Source of the DNA: an uncultured Acetatifactor sp.
GTDB lineage: Bacteria; Bacillota; Clostridia; Lachnospirales; Lachnospiraceae
Direction: 5' to 3'
Assembly (NCBI GenBank): GCA_910578815.1
Contig: CAJTSE010000019.1
Location: 5,895-69,894, forward strand
DNA length: 64,000 nucleotides
This document shows, piece after piece, positions 6,040-14,724 of the stretch. The notes beneath the pieces were generated by a model. It was not told the DNA's origin. It worked only from the letters and a program-made list of their open reading frames with translations, and made no database searches. The position numbers and the translations under genes are program-made. Each line of letters starts with the position of its first letter. The stretch's first letter is position 1.

Positions 6040-7041
6040 CTACGCTTTCTCTTCAAACAGAAACAGCTGATCCAGAGTCCGCAGTATTCTGAAATCTCCC
6101 TTCATCTTCATGGACCCGGACATAAAGGCCCGCTGAAAGGTCATTCTGCCGGTAACCACTTCCTCCATGGCTGCTCTGTTCGTCTGCATCTCCACATCCG
6201 CCTGTTCCACATTTCCGTAATAGCACTCCAGCCTGGGACCCTCCACTTCAATAATCAGCTTTTTCTTTTTTTCTTCTATAGTGATTGCGTATATCCCATG
6301 GAATCCTGCCTGCGGCTTGAAATGACGGCGGAACGCCCCCAGATACTCTTCCTCGCTGTCCGCCCCATCCTCACTCAGCATATCTCTGAAAAGACTGGTC
6401 AGCTCCTGAATATCCTGCTTCTGGCGCTGCACATAACTGTCGTCCGACACATATTGAGACAGCTGCTCCGTCTCCTGAGGGGTCAAATCGTTTTGCTTTG
6501 GCACTGCAATCCTCTGCTTCACCGCCTGGCTGCTGGCCGGAAAACTGCTCACCTTCTGATTAATGGTCCTGTATAGATTCTCCGCCTTTCTCTCAATCAA
6601 CCGAGTATACTGTTCATTCATTTCCAGCACAACCGTGTTTTCGATGTAGCCGCACATCCCGCTGCATGGCAGGCCGCCCAAAATTTCCCATGCAATCTCC
6701 AGATTCAGCTTACCGTACCGCTCGCCATAGGTAGTGGACATAACCACCGGACACATATAGATCTTTGCAATCTTTTCCTTATCCCCAAACAGCCAGCAGG
6801 AATCCAAAAACTGCTGCATATATCCGCCCACACCGTACCATTCTACCGTAGAAGCCAGTATGATCCCGTCCGCCTCCTTCAGCGTCTGAGGAAGTGTGGG
6901 AATAGTGCTTTTGCACTCATACAGATTGTAGCGGGTCACATTGACACGAAGTTCCTCCAAAACCTCCTGCATCTTGTTAATCACAAATATTGTGGGATCA
7001 TCTATCAGCCCTCTTCCTCCGTAATAGATATTAATATTCAA
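6040..7041 (-). CDS. flavodoxin-like protein fused to an SCP2-like domain
   Basis: A 333-residue two-domain protein. Residues 1-160 look like a flavodoxin/NAD(P)H reductase fold (INIYYGGRGLID, ADGIILASTVEWYGVGGYMQQF). The last 110 residues resemble an SCP2 sterol-carrier domain (TIEEKKKKLIIEVEG and FMSGSMKMKGDFRILRTL). I chose a TTG start at 7041 because GGAGG lies 7 bases upstream and no ATG fits; the frame extends further to 7101 without a binding site. It starts 11 bases after the rhomboid gene and is likely co-transcribed. Redox partner and ligand are unknown. Confidence 0.78.
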   Translation of the reverse strand: MNINIYYGGRGLIDDPTIFVINKMQEVLEELRVNVTRYNLYECKSTIPTLPQTLKEADGIILASTVEWYGVGGYMQQFLDSCWLFGDKEKIAKIYMCPVVMSTTYGERYGKLNLEIAWEILGGLPCSGMCGYIENTVVLEMNEQYTRLIERKAENLYRTINQKVSSFPASSQAVKQRIAVPKQNDLTPQETEQLSQYVSDDSYVQRQKQDIQELTSLFRDMLSEDGADSEEEYLGAFRRHFKPQAGFHGIYAITIEEKKKKLIIEVEGPRLECYYGNVEQADVEMQTNRAAMEEVVTGRMTFQRAFMSGSMKMKGDFRILRTLDQLFLFEEKA

Positions 7042-7052
7042 ATCCGCACCTC

Positions 7053-7646
7053 CTACTGCCGTCTTCCGCGTCTTACCCGCTGCAGCATACACACCGCGCA
7101 CCCACCTGCAAATCCGACAATCAAACCGCCCACATGAGCCGCATTATCAATATTTTCCCCGCTGAAACCGTTATATAACGATAGCAGTATCATGGCTATG
7201 ACCCTGACAGGCGTTACATTTGCCATTTTCCTGCCGTAAAGCAACACCATGGCAAGCAGTACGCCGTCCAGCCCGAACACTGCGCCGCTTGCTCCGATAG
7301 ATCCTGATATATCATAGCTGCCCGCCTTAACATAAAGGGACACCAAATTACCTCCGATACCCGACAGAAAATACAGCAGCGCAAACCAGACATGCCCGAT
7401 TTCCCTTTCTATCATAGCTCCCATGAAGAAAAGTATCAACATATTGTTGAAAATATGAGGAACTCCGCTGTGCAGAAACATGGCCCACAAAACGCGCCCA
7501 TATTCCCCGTTTACAAGAACGTCAACCGCATTGAGATTCCCCCTCCTGTACAGATCGTTTCCCATAAACAAGCACAGGACATATACCAGAATATTGACAG
7601 CCACAAAGATGCTGCTGACAACAGGCAGTTCCTTCCATCTTCTCAA
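7053..7646 (-). CDS. rhomboid-family intramembrane serine protease
   Basis: A 197-residue membrane protein with about six hydrophobic segments. The catalytic serine is S120 in GSIGASGAVFG and the histidine is H171 in NAAHVGGL; the HxxxN-type segment WAMFLHSGVPHIFNN is at about residues 54-68. Rhomboids cleave transmembrane substrates; its substrate is unknown. The start is a TTG at 7646 with AGGAGC upstream. It follows the Tad operon by about 100 bp, so a role in processing a pilus component is possible but only inferred from position. Confidence 0.92.
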   Translation of the reverse strand: MRRWKELPVVSSIFVAVNILVYVLCLFMGNDLYRRGNLNAVDVLVNGEYGRVLWAMFLHSGVPHIFNNMLILFFMGAMIEREIGHVWFALLYFLSGIGGNLVSLYVKAGSYDISGSIGASGAVFGLDGVLLAMVLLYGRKMANVTPVRVIAMILLSLYNGFSGENIDNAAHVGGLIVGFAGGCAVCMLQRVRRGRRQ

Positions 7647-7754
7647 ATCTTGCTCCTGTCTGCGCTCTGCAGCGCATACTCAGATCAGGGATGCCTCCCC
7701 AAATTGTTTCGAACAGTAACAGATTAACACAGTTTCTCCCCTTTTTCAATCATT

Positions 7755-8894
7755 CTATCGGAAAACCATAAGGACTCTTCCCGCCTTGATCTCATCTCCT
7801 TCCTCCAGCTCGCGCCTTTCATAGGGCTGAAGCCTTAACCCGTTTTTAAATGTTCCGTTGGTTGAATTTAAATCCTCGATATAATATTTCTCTTTTTCTT
7901 TTACAATCCTGGCATGGAGTCTGCTGACCGACATATCCTCCAGCACTACATCTGCTTCTTCCTTCCTCTTTCCCATTGTAATAACAGTCCTGTCAAGAAT
8001 CGCAAGCACTCTGCCCTCAGGCGTACACAACTCCCGCTTTGTCCTTTCCGATTCCGCCGTTCCCTCGATATAAACGGTTCTTCCATATTCTTCCTCATAT
8101 GTCGTTTCTTCCGCCACGGAATATCCATTCATGCTTTCCTGCATACTTTGACGATAGCTTTCTCGAATCTCCCGTTCTTTTTTCTTCTTGGTAAAAATCC
8201 CTGGAAAAAATTTTCTTTTGTCCGCCTCTGCACCGCCGTTTTTTTCTTCTGCTTTCTCCACGCCCGCGCTGCCCGCCGCGGCATTTTCCACAGCTGCCAG
8301 TACCTGCGCTTTTCGTTCCGGCATTTCCGGCTTCACCGCCTTTTCCGCTGCCTCCAGCCGTTCCGCATCCTCAAATATTTTAGTCTGCAGGTATGCGTCT
8401 CCGTTCCGCTCATATTGCTCGTACATTTGATAAACACAGTTGACAAACGCCTCATCATTATAGTCGATCTGTTCAACCCAAAATTCCAGAAGCTCCTTAA
8501 AACCGTTACTGCCTTCATGATAGGGAAAATGTAAAAACGAAAAAACGTTGCTTTCCAAATCCTGATAGATCTGCTCCGGATACCATAAAATATTCCTTCT
8601 GTCCAAAAGAAAGCGTCCAAGTTCCCGGTCAATCTGCCGAAAACTCCACATAAAGTCCAAAAACCAGCCTCTGGTAATACAGCGCCCTCCATACAGCTGC
8701 TTTATATTCTGCTTCGATGATATGTTGTAATACAGGTAGGCATCCCCGTTGATATATCGCAGACTGCAGGCGAGCAGTCCCCGGATGCCGCCTCTGTTCA
8801 GGATGCAGTATTGGTATCTTTTTTCCTCCGGTTTTTCCTCTAAAAAAATCCTTTCATAATTACAGTTAAGACTTCGTACAAATTCTGTCTGCAC
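7755..8894 (-). CDS. DUF6382/FHA-domain protein of the Tad cluster
   Basis: A 379-residue protein starting at GTG 8894 (AAAGGAGGG upstream, inside the end of the preceding TadE-like gene). The N-terminal 190 residues match the DUF6382 type found in clostridial Tad operons. A low-complexity Ala/Glu/Lys linker follows. The last 90 residues are an FHA domain with VSRLHARI and LNSTNGTFKNG, the residues that bind phosphothreonine. It is the last gene of the Tad operon and may link pilus assembly to Ser/Thr kinase signalling; that role is inferred. Confidence 0.85.
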   Translation of the reverse strand: MQTEFVRSLNCNYERIFLEEKPEEKRYQYCILNRGGIRGLLACSLRYINGDAYLYYNISSKQNIKQLYGGRCITRGWFLDFMWSFRQIDRELGRFLLDRRNILWYPEQIYQDLESNVFSFLHFPYHEGSNGFKELLEFWVEQIDYNDEAFVNCVYQMYEQYERNGDAYLQTKIFEDAERLEAAEKAVKPEMPERKAQVLAAVENAAAGSAGVEKAEEKNGGAEADKRKFFPGIFTKKKKEREIRESYRQSMQESMNGYSVAEETTYEEEYGRTVYIEGTAESERTKRELCTPEGRVLAILDRTVITMGKRKEEADVVLEDMSVSRLHARIVKEKEKYYIEDLNSTNGTFKNGLRLQPYERRELEEGDEIKAGRVLMVFR

Positions 8895-8896
8895 TC

Positions 8897-9334
8897 TTAT
8901 TGCCCTCCTTTGATTTTTCGATATAGCCGGATATAATCCGCAGGGGATATACGCCTGGTTTCCCTGTATGTCCGCACCTTCCACAAATCTTGCGCTCCCC
9001 AAAAATTCCACTCCGGCAGCGGCAGATTAAAAAAGCCTTCCCCCGTTACGCTTACTTTGTCACCCTTAACGGTAACCTGCAGCACACTCGTCTCCCAGGC
9101 TGCGTACTTACCCATATACAGCTCTGACGCCTTCCTTTGAATGGATGCTTCCGGTTCTCCGCTGCCTTCCGCCGGGGTCGTTGCCCCAAAGACCGCCAGC
9201 ATGTTCATATCCTGCTCCAACAGACAGCGGTCATATTGAAAAACAAACAATAATATCGTGAAAATAAGCGCTCCCGTCACCAGGGGCAGGACCAGCGCCG
9301 CCTCCACCGTAAAATAAGCATTTTGCCCCTTCAA
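8897..9334 (-). CDS. TadE-like pseudopilin
   Basis: A small secreted/membrane protein (145 residues) with a type IVb prepilin-like N-terminus: AYFTVEAALVLPLV followed by a hydrophobic helix, the pattern of TadE/TadF pseudopilins cut before the helix. The start is best read as TTG at 9334, overlapping the stop of the prepilin peptidase gene (TTGA), with GGAG 6 bases upstream. GTG at 9346 is an alternative. It probably matures through the neighbouring peptidase and helps pilus assembly. Confidence 0.82.
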   Translation of the reverse strand: MKGQNAYFTVEAALVLPLVTGALIFTILLFVFQYDRCLLEQDMNMLAVFGATTPAEGSGEPEASIQRKASELYMGKYAAWETSVLQVTVKGDKVSVTGEGFFNLPLPEWNFWGAQDLWKVRTYRETRRISPADYIRLYRKIKGGQ

Positions 9335-9768
9335 TATAGACTCCACCTCCCCAATGCCGCAACCAGCCAGCCTGCCGTTAAAAAGGGAACAAAGGGAATT
9401 TTGGTATTTCGCTTTACCCTGCGGAGCGCCAAAAGGATTCCGGAAAACAGAGACAGCAGAAAAAGCCCACTTAAAGCCGCCGCTATGCAGCCATCATATC
9501 CCATAAGAACGCCCAGCAGTATCACTATCACGCCGTCTGCCTGCCCGGCCTTTCCGGTAGCAAACGCTGCTGCCAGCAAAATAACCCCCGGAATCAGTCC
9601 CCGGCACACCTGCCAGCCGTTCAGCTCTCCATTTACCCCTTCATAAAGCAATACCCCTGCTGCCCCCAGCGCGCCAATACCCAGCATCCACACCGGCACC
9701 CGTTTACTCCTTATATCTGCAACGCTCATGATGAGAAGCCAGGCTGCCGTCATTGCTTCCTTCCACAT
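9331..9768 (-). CDS. second A24-type prepilin peptidase of the Tad cluster
   Basis: A 145-residue polytopic membrane protein with the two aspartates expected of A24 peptidases: one in MSVADIRSKRVP near the N-terminus and one in GKAGQADG, where GxxD replaces the usual GxGD spacing. It lies 7 kb downstream of a canonical prepilin peptidase in the same operon, so it may process the TadE-like pseudopilins specifically. The start ATG at 9768 has only a weak AGAGAG site; TTG at 9810 is possible. Confidence 0.78.
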   Translation of the reverse strand: MWKEAMTAAWLLIMSVADIRSKRVPVWMLGIGALGAAGVLLYEGVNGELNGWQVCRGLIPGVILLAAAFATGKAGQADGVIVILLGVLMGYDGCIAAALSGLFLLSLFSGILLALRRVKRNTKIPFVPFLTAGWLVAALGRWSLY

Positions 9769-9877
9769 ATTTTCTCTCTTTCTGCCTGAACTTTCTTTGG
9801 ACTTTTGCAAGACCTTCCAATTATAATCAGACTTTCTTCATTCCGCAGCCAACGCTTACTGCAGGGTATTTAACTGC

Positions 9878-10795
9878 CTAGAAACTTTCAAGCGTTCCCC
9901 CGCACCGGCTGCACGGCCGGTATCCCGATGCTTCCTCCGGAGTCAGCGACCTGACAGTCCTCTTAAGCCCTGAACAGCTTTCCCTGTAATGATAGCAATG
10001 CCCTTCCCCCGTTACATACAAGGTATCCGGCATCCCGCCTCTGACACATTTTTCACAGGCCGCATACCTTTGCCCCCATTGATTCCGCAGACCTTCCAGC
10101 TCTGTACGCACAATTCTGCGGATCGAGAGCTGCAAATGTGTACAGCTTCTGTCCCTGTGAAAAACCACTCCGTTTTCCGCCACGTAAACACAGATTTCCG
10201 TTTCCTGCGTTCCGGTAACATCGTAACCGTTCCACAGTCTGACATAACAACGGTTGGCCATATAAAAGGAGCGAAAGCCGGCAAGGGCGGTCAGGGGCCC
10301 CACCTGATATGTCAGCGTAATGTCCAGCTCGTTGCCTGTTTCCGACAGTCCGCTCTGCCAAAGTCCAAGTCCGCTGCATCCTCTAACCAGCGGCGAGCTG
10401 TCCAGATATTCTTTGCCCAGGCTGTCCCGTAACCTGTTTCCGATGTAAAAATCTGTTATCAGCGTCGGAATCCTGTCCTCTCCCAGTTCACAGCCGTATA
10501 CGGCTGTCCTCCCACCCACATCCCATAACGCAAACTGCAGATTATTGTGCAGGCGTATCATTTCCACGGCATATCCAAGATTCATCAAAAACAAAAGGCA
10601 TACAGGCAAAACAATCGCCGCCTCCACCGTCATTCCGGCCTGTACCTTTTTGAAAAGCGAAGCAGGCAGGGAGGGCTTCCTTCGGAAAAATCTTTGCGGA
10701 TCTTGGGCAGGATCCTTGTTTTTGTCATAATTTACGAAAGAAGGTTTTTGTGATATTGTTTTCAGTTTCTTATTTTTGTTCCATAAAGAAGCCAT
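9878..10795 (-). CDS. TadE/TadG-like pseudopilin with C-terminal Cys/His repeats
   Basis: A 305-residue protein with an unusually long cytoplasmic N-terminus (about 55 residues) before a type IVb-like signal AGMTVEAAIVLPVCLLF. The secreted C-terminus contains two similar Cys/His modules: FHRDRSCTHL..YAACEKC and YHYRESCSGL..YRPCSRC, each an H-x3-C plus C-x2-C pattern that could bind a metal. I do not know this combination as a standard TadE feature. It sits between the DUF5702 protein and the second prepilin peptidase in the Tad operon. Confidence 0.8.
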   Translation of the reverse strand: MASLWNKNKKLKTISQKPSFVNYDKNKDPAQDPQRFFRRKPSLPASLFKKVQAGMTVEAAIVLPVCLLFLMNLGYAVEMIRLHNNLQFALWDVGGRTAVYGCELGEDRIPTLITDFYIGNRLRDSLGKEYLDSSPLVRGCSGLGLWQSGLSETGNELDITLTYQVGPLTALAGFRSFYMANRCYVRLWNGYDVTGTQETEICVYVAENGVVFHRDRSCTHLQLSIRRIVRTELEGLRNQWGQRYAACEKCVRGGMPDTLYVTGEGHCYHYRESCSGLKRTVRSLTPEEASGYRPCSRCGGTLESF

Positions 10796-10829
10796 CCCTG
10801 TCTGCCCCGCCTTTTAAACGATATATTTC

Positions 10830-12272
10830 TTACTGATATGCTCTTTTCCTGCGTATCTCAAAACGATACCCGTAGGAACTGTCGATCCTCATAAGAGCTT
10901 CCAGCTCCCCATAGCAGGCATCCAGACGAAAATACGAGTTTCCAGGAGTCTGCCGTATATCTGCCTCCACCATGTCCATAGCCCGGACCGTCAGGGTATC
11001 CAGTCCCGTCAGTGTCATCAAGATACGCAGATAATCCTCATAGGACAGTCCCCGCCCGGTTCCCCCGGAGTCCTCCATGCCGCCATACAGGGCGCTGCTC
11101 AAACCATAATGCCAGCTGCTTTTATCCTTGATCAAAGGAATCTTCCCGCCTGCCAACAGCGTTTTCACATCATAAACACTCTCCGCATAGGCCCAGCCAA
11201 ACAGGATGGCCGCTTTCACCAACGGTATCAGCTCCGGCAGGGCAAAAAGGCCGCAGGCAAGAATGGCTGCTTCTTCTATTTCCAGGCTTTTCTCCGGGTC
11301 CGTAAGCAGATAAACCACGTTTGCCGCTTCCCGTATGGCACTCAGCCTGCTGACTACACTTTTCAAATTCTCCGTGTCCTGCTCCTTTCCTGCAATCAGA
11401 TATTCGATCTGATAGTCAAGCGCTCCGCCGCCTGCTTCGTCTCCGTAATGATCCAGATACCGCAGCAGATATTCCTGAAACAGGACGCGGTTCCACAGAT
11501 CCTCCGCAGGCTGTACCGGCATATTTCCACAATTTAAGATTCCCCGCTCTATGCGCCGGCTTACCGGCTCCGCACCGCCTAGCACCTTTGGGGAAAGGCT
11601 TTCCGTATTCTCAATTACCAGATGCAGAGTACCCAGACCCCGCTTTGTATTAAGCTGCGCCGCAGGATTGTCTACCTCCAGAAATACACTTTCATTTTCT
11701 GAAATCTGCACCTCCATACCGTCATACTCTTCCAGCGCCTCATCCAGCTTCCGGCTTTCCGCCGCATAATCTGCTTCCGCCAATCCGTTTACCTGCACCA
11801 CTGACATCCAATCCTGTACTTCCTCCAGAAGGTTCAGTCCCACATCATTTTTCACCGCCTCTATTGCCATGCCGCGGAACACTGCGCCCTTTTCATCCGT
11901 CAGAATTGACACTCCTGTCAGTTCTGCATCATACGCTTGCAGCCCAAAAAAATCCCGATACAAATACTTTCCTGGAAAAATATCCTCTGTACTCAGATTG
12001 TGCTTTAAATACTCCATCAAATGTGCTTCCGTATTTTTCCTTCCGCAAATCTTTGTTCCGTAAGAGGAATCCAGAGCAAACAGGTTAAATTGATTTAAAA
12101 GCTCCCGATGATATTCCGCCATAATATTCTGCATTCCGATTTCCGCCGCACAAGCTGATTCCATGGCTGCCCCGCCCCGCCTGGCTCCTTCAATCAGAGC
12201 CAGGTAAAGGGACAAAATCAGTGTCAGACAAAGAGCCAAATACACTGTCAAATAACCGTTTTTTTGTTTCAT
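10830..12272 (-). CDS. DUF5702-family Tad pilus protein
   Basis: A 480-residue protein with a single N-terminal membrane segment (GYLTVYLALCLTLILSLYLALIEGARR) and a long extracellular region, matching the DUF5702 proteins that occupy the TadG position in clostridial Tad operons. AEYHRELLNQFNLFALDSSYG at about residues 52-72 is characteristic. The start ATG directly follows the pilin stop (TAAATG), so the two are tightly coupled. The function is inferred as a structural or assembly component. Confidence 0.82.
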   Translation of the reverse strand: MKQKNGYLTVYLALCLTLILSLYLALIEGARRGGAAMESACAAEIGMQNIMAEYHRELLNQFNLFALDSSYGTKICGRKNTEAHLMEYLKHNLSTEDIFPGKYLYRDFFGLQAYDAELTGVSILTDEKGAVFRGMAIEAVKNDVGLNLLEEVQDWMSVVQVNGLAEADYAAESRKLDEALEEYDGMEVQISENESVFLEVDNPAAQLNTKRGLGTLHLVIENTESLSPKVLGGAEPVSRRIERGILNCGNMPVQPAEDLWNRVLFQEYLLRYLDHYGDEAGGGALDYQIEYLIAGKEQDTENLKSVVSRLSAIREAANVVYLLTDPEKSLEIEEAAILACGLFALPELIPLVKAAILFGWAYAESVYDVKTLLAGGKIPLIKDKSSWHYGLSSALYGGMEDSGGTGRGLSYEDYLRILMTLTGLDTLTVRAMDMVEADIRQTPGNSYFRLDACYGELEALMRIDSSYGYRFEIRRKRAYQ

Positions 12273-12506
12273 TTATACCTTGCCTGTCTGAGAAGTGATC
12301 TTGTTGAAAAGGTTATTTACGATCTGCGTGATCTGATCTTTAAAAATGATTACCAGCCCTACAAGGACAACAACGATCAAAATGACCTCCACCGTCCCCA
12401 TGCCATCCTCTTCCTGCAGAAGATCCCTACAGCTTTTCAACTTCTGCCGCTCCTTTGTTTCCTCAAACTCCTTATATTCCGTGTACATTTCCATATTTTT
12501 CATCAT
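12273..12506 (-). CDS. Flp-family type IVb major pilin
   Basis: A 77-residue prepilin with a charged leader, LLQEEDGMG, then TVEVILIVVVLVGLVIIF, the expected cleavage after glycine and hydrophobic helix with Glu near mature position 3. This is the likely pilus subunit, processed by the prepilin peptidase at the head of the operon. I chose ATG 12506 because AGGAAAGG lies upstream; the frame extends to 12572 through Lys-rich codons with no site. Confidence 0.88.
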   Translation of the reverse strand: MMKNMEMYTEYKEFEETKERQKLKSCRDLLQEEDGMGTVEVILIVVVLVGLVIIFKDQITQIVNNLFNKITSQTGKV

Positions 12507-12568
12507 ATTTTTTCCTTTCCTGTTTTTGCAGTTCATTTTGCTTTTCATTTTTGTTTTGACTTCTGTTT

Positions 12569-13906
12569 TCAAATTATTCCGAACGCCGGGATCATGATCA
12601 TTACCATAACAATGGCCAGCATCAGCACCATCGGCACCAAAAGCCTTGTTCCCGCTTCCTCCCCCAGTTTTCTGGCCCTTAGCAGGCTTTCCTCGGAAGA
12701 TTTTTCAGCCTCTTCCCGAAGACGCTCCAAAAGCGTACTGCTGCCCCTTTTCAGATTTTGTCCCAGCAGGGAAGCCAGCCTTATGTATTCTCTTAATCCC
12801 GTTCTTTTTCCGAAATGCTCATAGGCGGCGCCTTCGGCTACGCCCGCCCACAGTTCCCTGCAGGTATAAAGTACTTCTTCGCAGCCAGCCCTCGGTTCCA
12901 GTCCCTTTTTTACTTTTTTCTCATAATCACCCCCTATCTTTTGAAAGGCTCCGCGGATTGTCATTCCTGCCCCCACATAAAGTGCGAGCTTGTGGACCAG
13001 CCCAGGGTATTCACGGCGCAATCGGCTCTGCTTTTTTTCCAACGCTTTTTTAAGGTCCCTGTCGAAGGACAAATAAATCAACAGGGCAACGGCTGGCGTG
13101 GCTGCCCAGATCCATGTACTGTAATCCCTGCTCTCAAAGCTCCATCCAATCGGTCTTCCCTTCCATTCCTCAGGCAGAATCCATTCTTCCTCTCTCCGGC
13201 TGTTTTCTTCCCCTGCCAGCAGGTACTCCCGTATCTCCAGATACTCCTGTTCCTCCGGTGTCAAACTAACCGGAATCACCACCGCCTCCAGCTCCTTTTT
13301 TTTGCAAAAAGCCTGATACCGTAAACTGACTGTTAAGCTTACCCTTACCGGCTCATCCACCTCCCCCACCCTTCCCCCACAGTCCAAAATATCCTCCCTG
13401 CTGCTCTCCCATTCCACCGCAAAAGGAAATCCCTCATATTCCTCTTCCAGGCTCAGCTCCGAGCTGATATGCCGCATATCTTCATTATTCTTTAAAATCA
13501 ACCCTTCCACATGATCAAAAAACGTTTCCGCCAGCGCTGCCGTCTCTTCCGCCGTCAATATTCTCGGAAACACCGAAATGACAAAGCTCATTTTATCCTT
13601 ACCGATGTGGGTTTTCAGCCGGACCTCCCGCTCTCCTTCCTCATAACCACCCCGGAATATCGTGCCGCCTTCCCCCACGCGGGACTTTCCGGCCGCGCCG
13701 GCCTTTGCCAAAAGCCCCAGGATCAACCCGACTGCCAGAATAGACAGGCACAAGGAAAGCTTCTTCACAAAATAATCCGTCTTTACGCACTCCACTCTCT
13801 CACCCGGATGAAGCAGCGCCAGCTCGGATTCCACCTGTCTTCCGTGAAAAACGGGAAGCCCTAGGATACAGGCCCGTTTGTACAAAAACATTGCCGCTTT
13901 TTTCAT
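12569..13906 (-). CDS. TadC-like inner-membrane platform protein with a large ectodomain
   Basis: A 445-residue protein (ATG 13906, overlapping the TadB stop as ATGA; ATG 13915 is also possible). The C-terminal 160 residues form a type II secretion F domain ending in the helix VPMVLMLAIVMVMIMIPAFG. Unlike TadB it has an extra N-terminal membrane helix near residues 50-67 and a domain of about 190 residues before the next helix near 265, predicted outside the membrane. That domain is rich in beta-strand patterns and acidic residues. It should pair with TadB and TadA to extrude the pilus. Confidence 0.85.
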   Translation of the reverse strand: MKKAAMFLYKRACILGLPVFHGRQVESELALLHPGERVECVKTDYFVKKLSLCLSILAVGLILGLLAKAGAAGKSRVGEGGTIFRGGYEEGEREVRLKTHIGKDKMSFVISVFPRILTAEETAALAETFFDHVEGLILKNNEDMRHISSELSLEEEYEGFPFAVEWESSREDILDCGGRVGEVDEPVRVSLTVSLRYQAFCKKKELEAVVIPVSLTPEEQEYLEIREYLLAGEENSRREEEWILPEEWKGRPIGWSFESRDYSTWIWAATPAVALLIYLSFDRDLKKALEKKQSRLRREYPGLVHKLALYVGAGMTIRGAFQKIGGDYEKKVKKGLEPRAGCEEVLYTCRELWAGVAEGAAYEHFGKRTGLREYIRLASLLGQNLKRGSSTLLERLREEAEKSSEESLLRARKLGEEAGTRLLVPMVLMLAIVMVMIMIPAFGII

Positions 13907-14724
13907 TCGCTCCATTCCTTTCCCATTTTCTTAATAACGAAATCTCCCAACAGATAAGCGCCAATATATGCTCCAAGACACCCTGTCATAATGAGAACTC
14001 CATATAAATTCCCATATAATATGTCAAAATATCCCGGATTGGCGGAGCCTATGTATACAAGTATGGCAAAGGGCATCAGCTTCATAATCGTCAGCTCCAT
14101 TTTCTTTCCGCTTAAAAGCGTATCCACCTCTTTTTTCAGCTCCGCCTTTCTGCTGATCAGTTCCGCGGAGGCCTTGATGATTTCCGCCAGATTCCCCCCG
14201 CTTCTCTTGGCAATAGAAAAAACTTCGGCAAACTGAACCACCTCTTCACAGCCGCTTCTTTCTCCAAAATCCGTCAGCAGCTCTTCCAGCGAAACATTAA
14301 TATTAAGTCCCCGCCGCACTACCTTAAGCTCGTCGCAAATCAAGGCATCCCTTCCGTACATTAGCTCCATATCCTGTTCACACTCCATAAAAGCATTTTC
14401 CACGGAATACCCTGCCCCTAACAGTGTAGATACCGCCAAAATGCACTCTCTGAACTGCTCAGTGAGCTCTTCTCTTTTTCGTTCCCCCTTTCTGCGCCGG
14501 AGCCTGCAAAAGAACACTGCCCCCACCGGCAAAAGGGGCAAGACCGCCCAAAGACTTCGATAAAAGAAATATGCCAGAAACACTACCACCGCCATCGAAA
14601 CAAACGCTGCCACCGTACACTCCCGGCGTTTCCAGTGATACTTATGATAATCCCGCCGCCTTGAGCTTGTTTTCCCTAAAAAGAGTCCCCCTTTTATGAA
14701 ATTCCCCGATAATACGCCCTTCAT
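13903..14724 (-). CDS. tadB: TadB inner-membrane platform protein
   Basis: A 273-residue type II secretion F-domain protein. Two hydrophobic helices at about residues 36-70 precede the cytoplasmic four-helix segment (ILAVSTLLGAGYSVENAF and EEVVQFAEVFSIAKRSGGNLAEII), and two helices end the protein. ATG 14724 has AGGAG 6-7 bases upstream, which makes it overlap the tadA gene by 83 bases in another frame. A GTG behind GGGAG near residue 38 would avoid most of the overlap. The product forms the motor platform with TadC. Confidence 0.88.
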   Translation of the reverse strand: MKGVLSGNFIKGGLFLGKTSSRRRDYHKYHWKRRECTVAAFVSMAVVVFLAYFFYRSLWAVLPLLPVGAVFFCRLRRRKGERKREELTEQFRECILAVSTLLGAGYSVENAFMECEQDMELMYGRDALICDELKVVRRGLNINVSLEELLTDFGERSGCEEVVQFAEVFSIAKRSGGNLAEIIKASAELISRKAELKKEVDTLLSGKKMELTIMKLMPFAILVYIGSANPGYFDILYGNLYGVLIMTGCLGAYIGAYLLGDFVIKKMGKEWSE

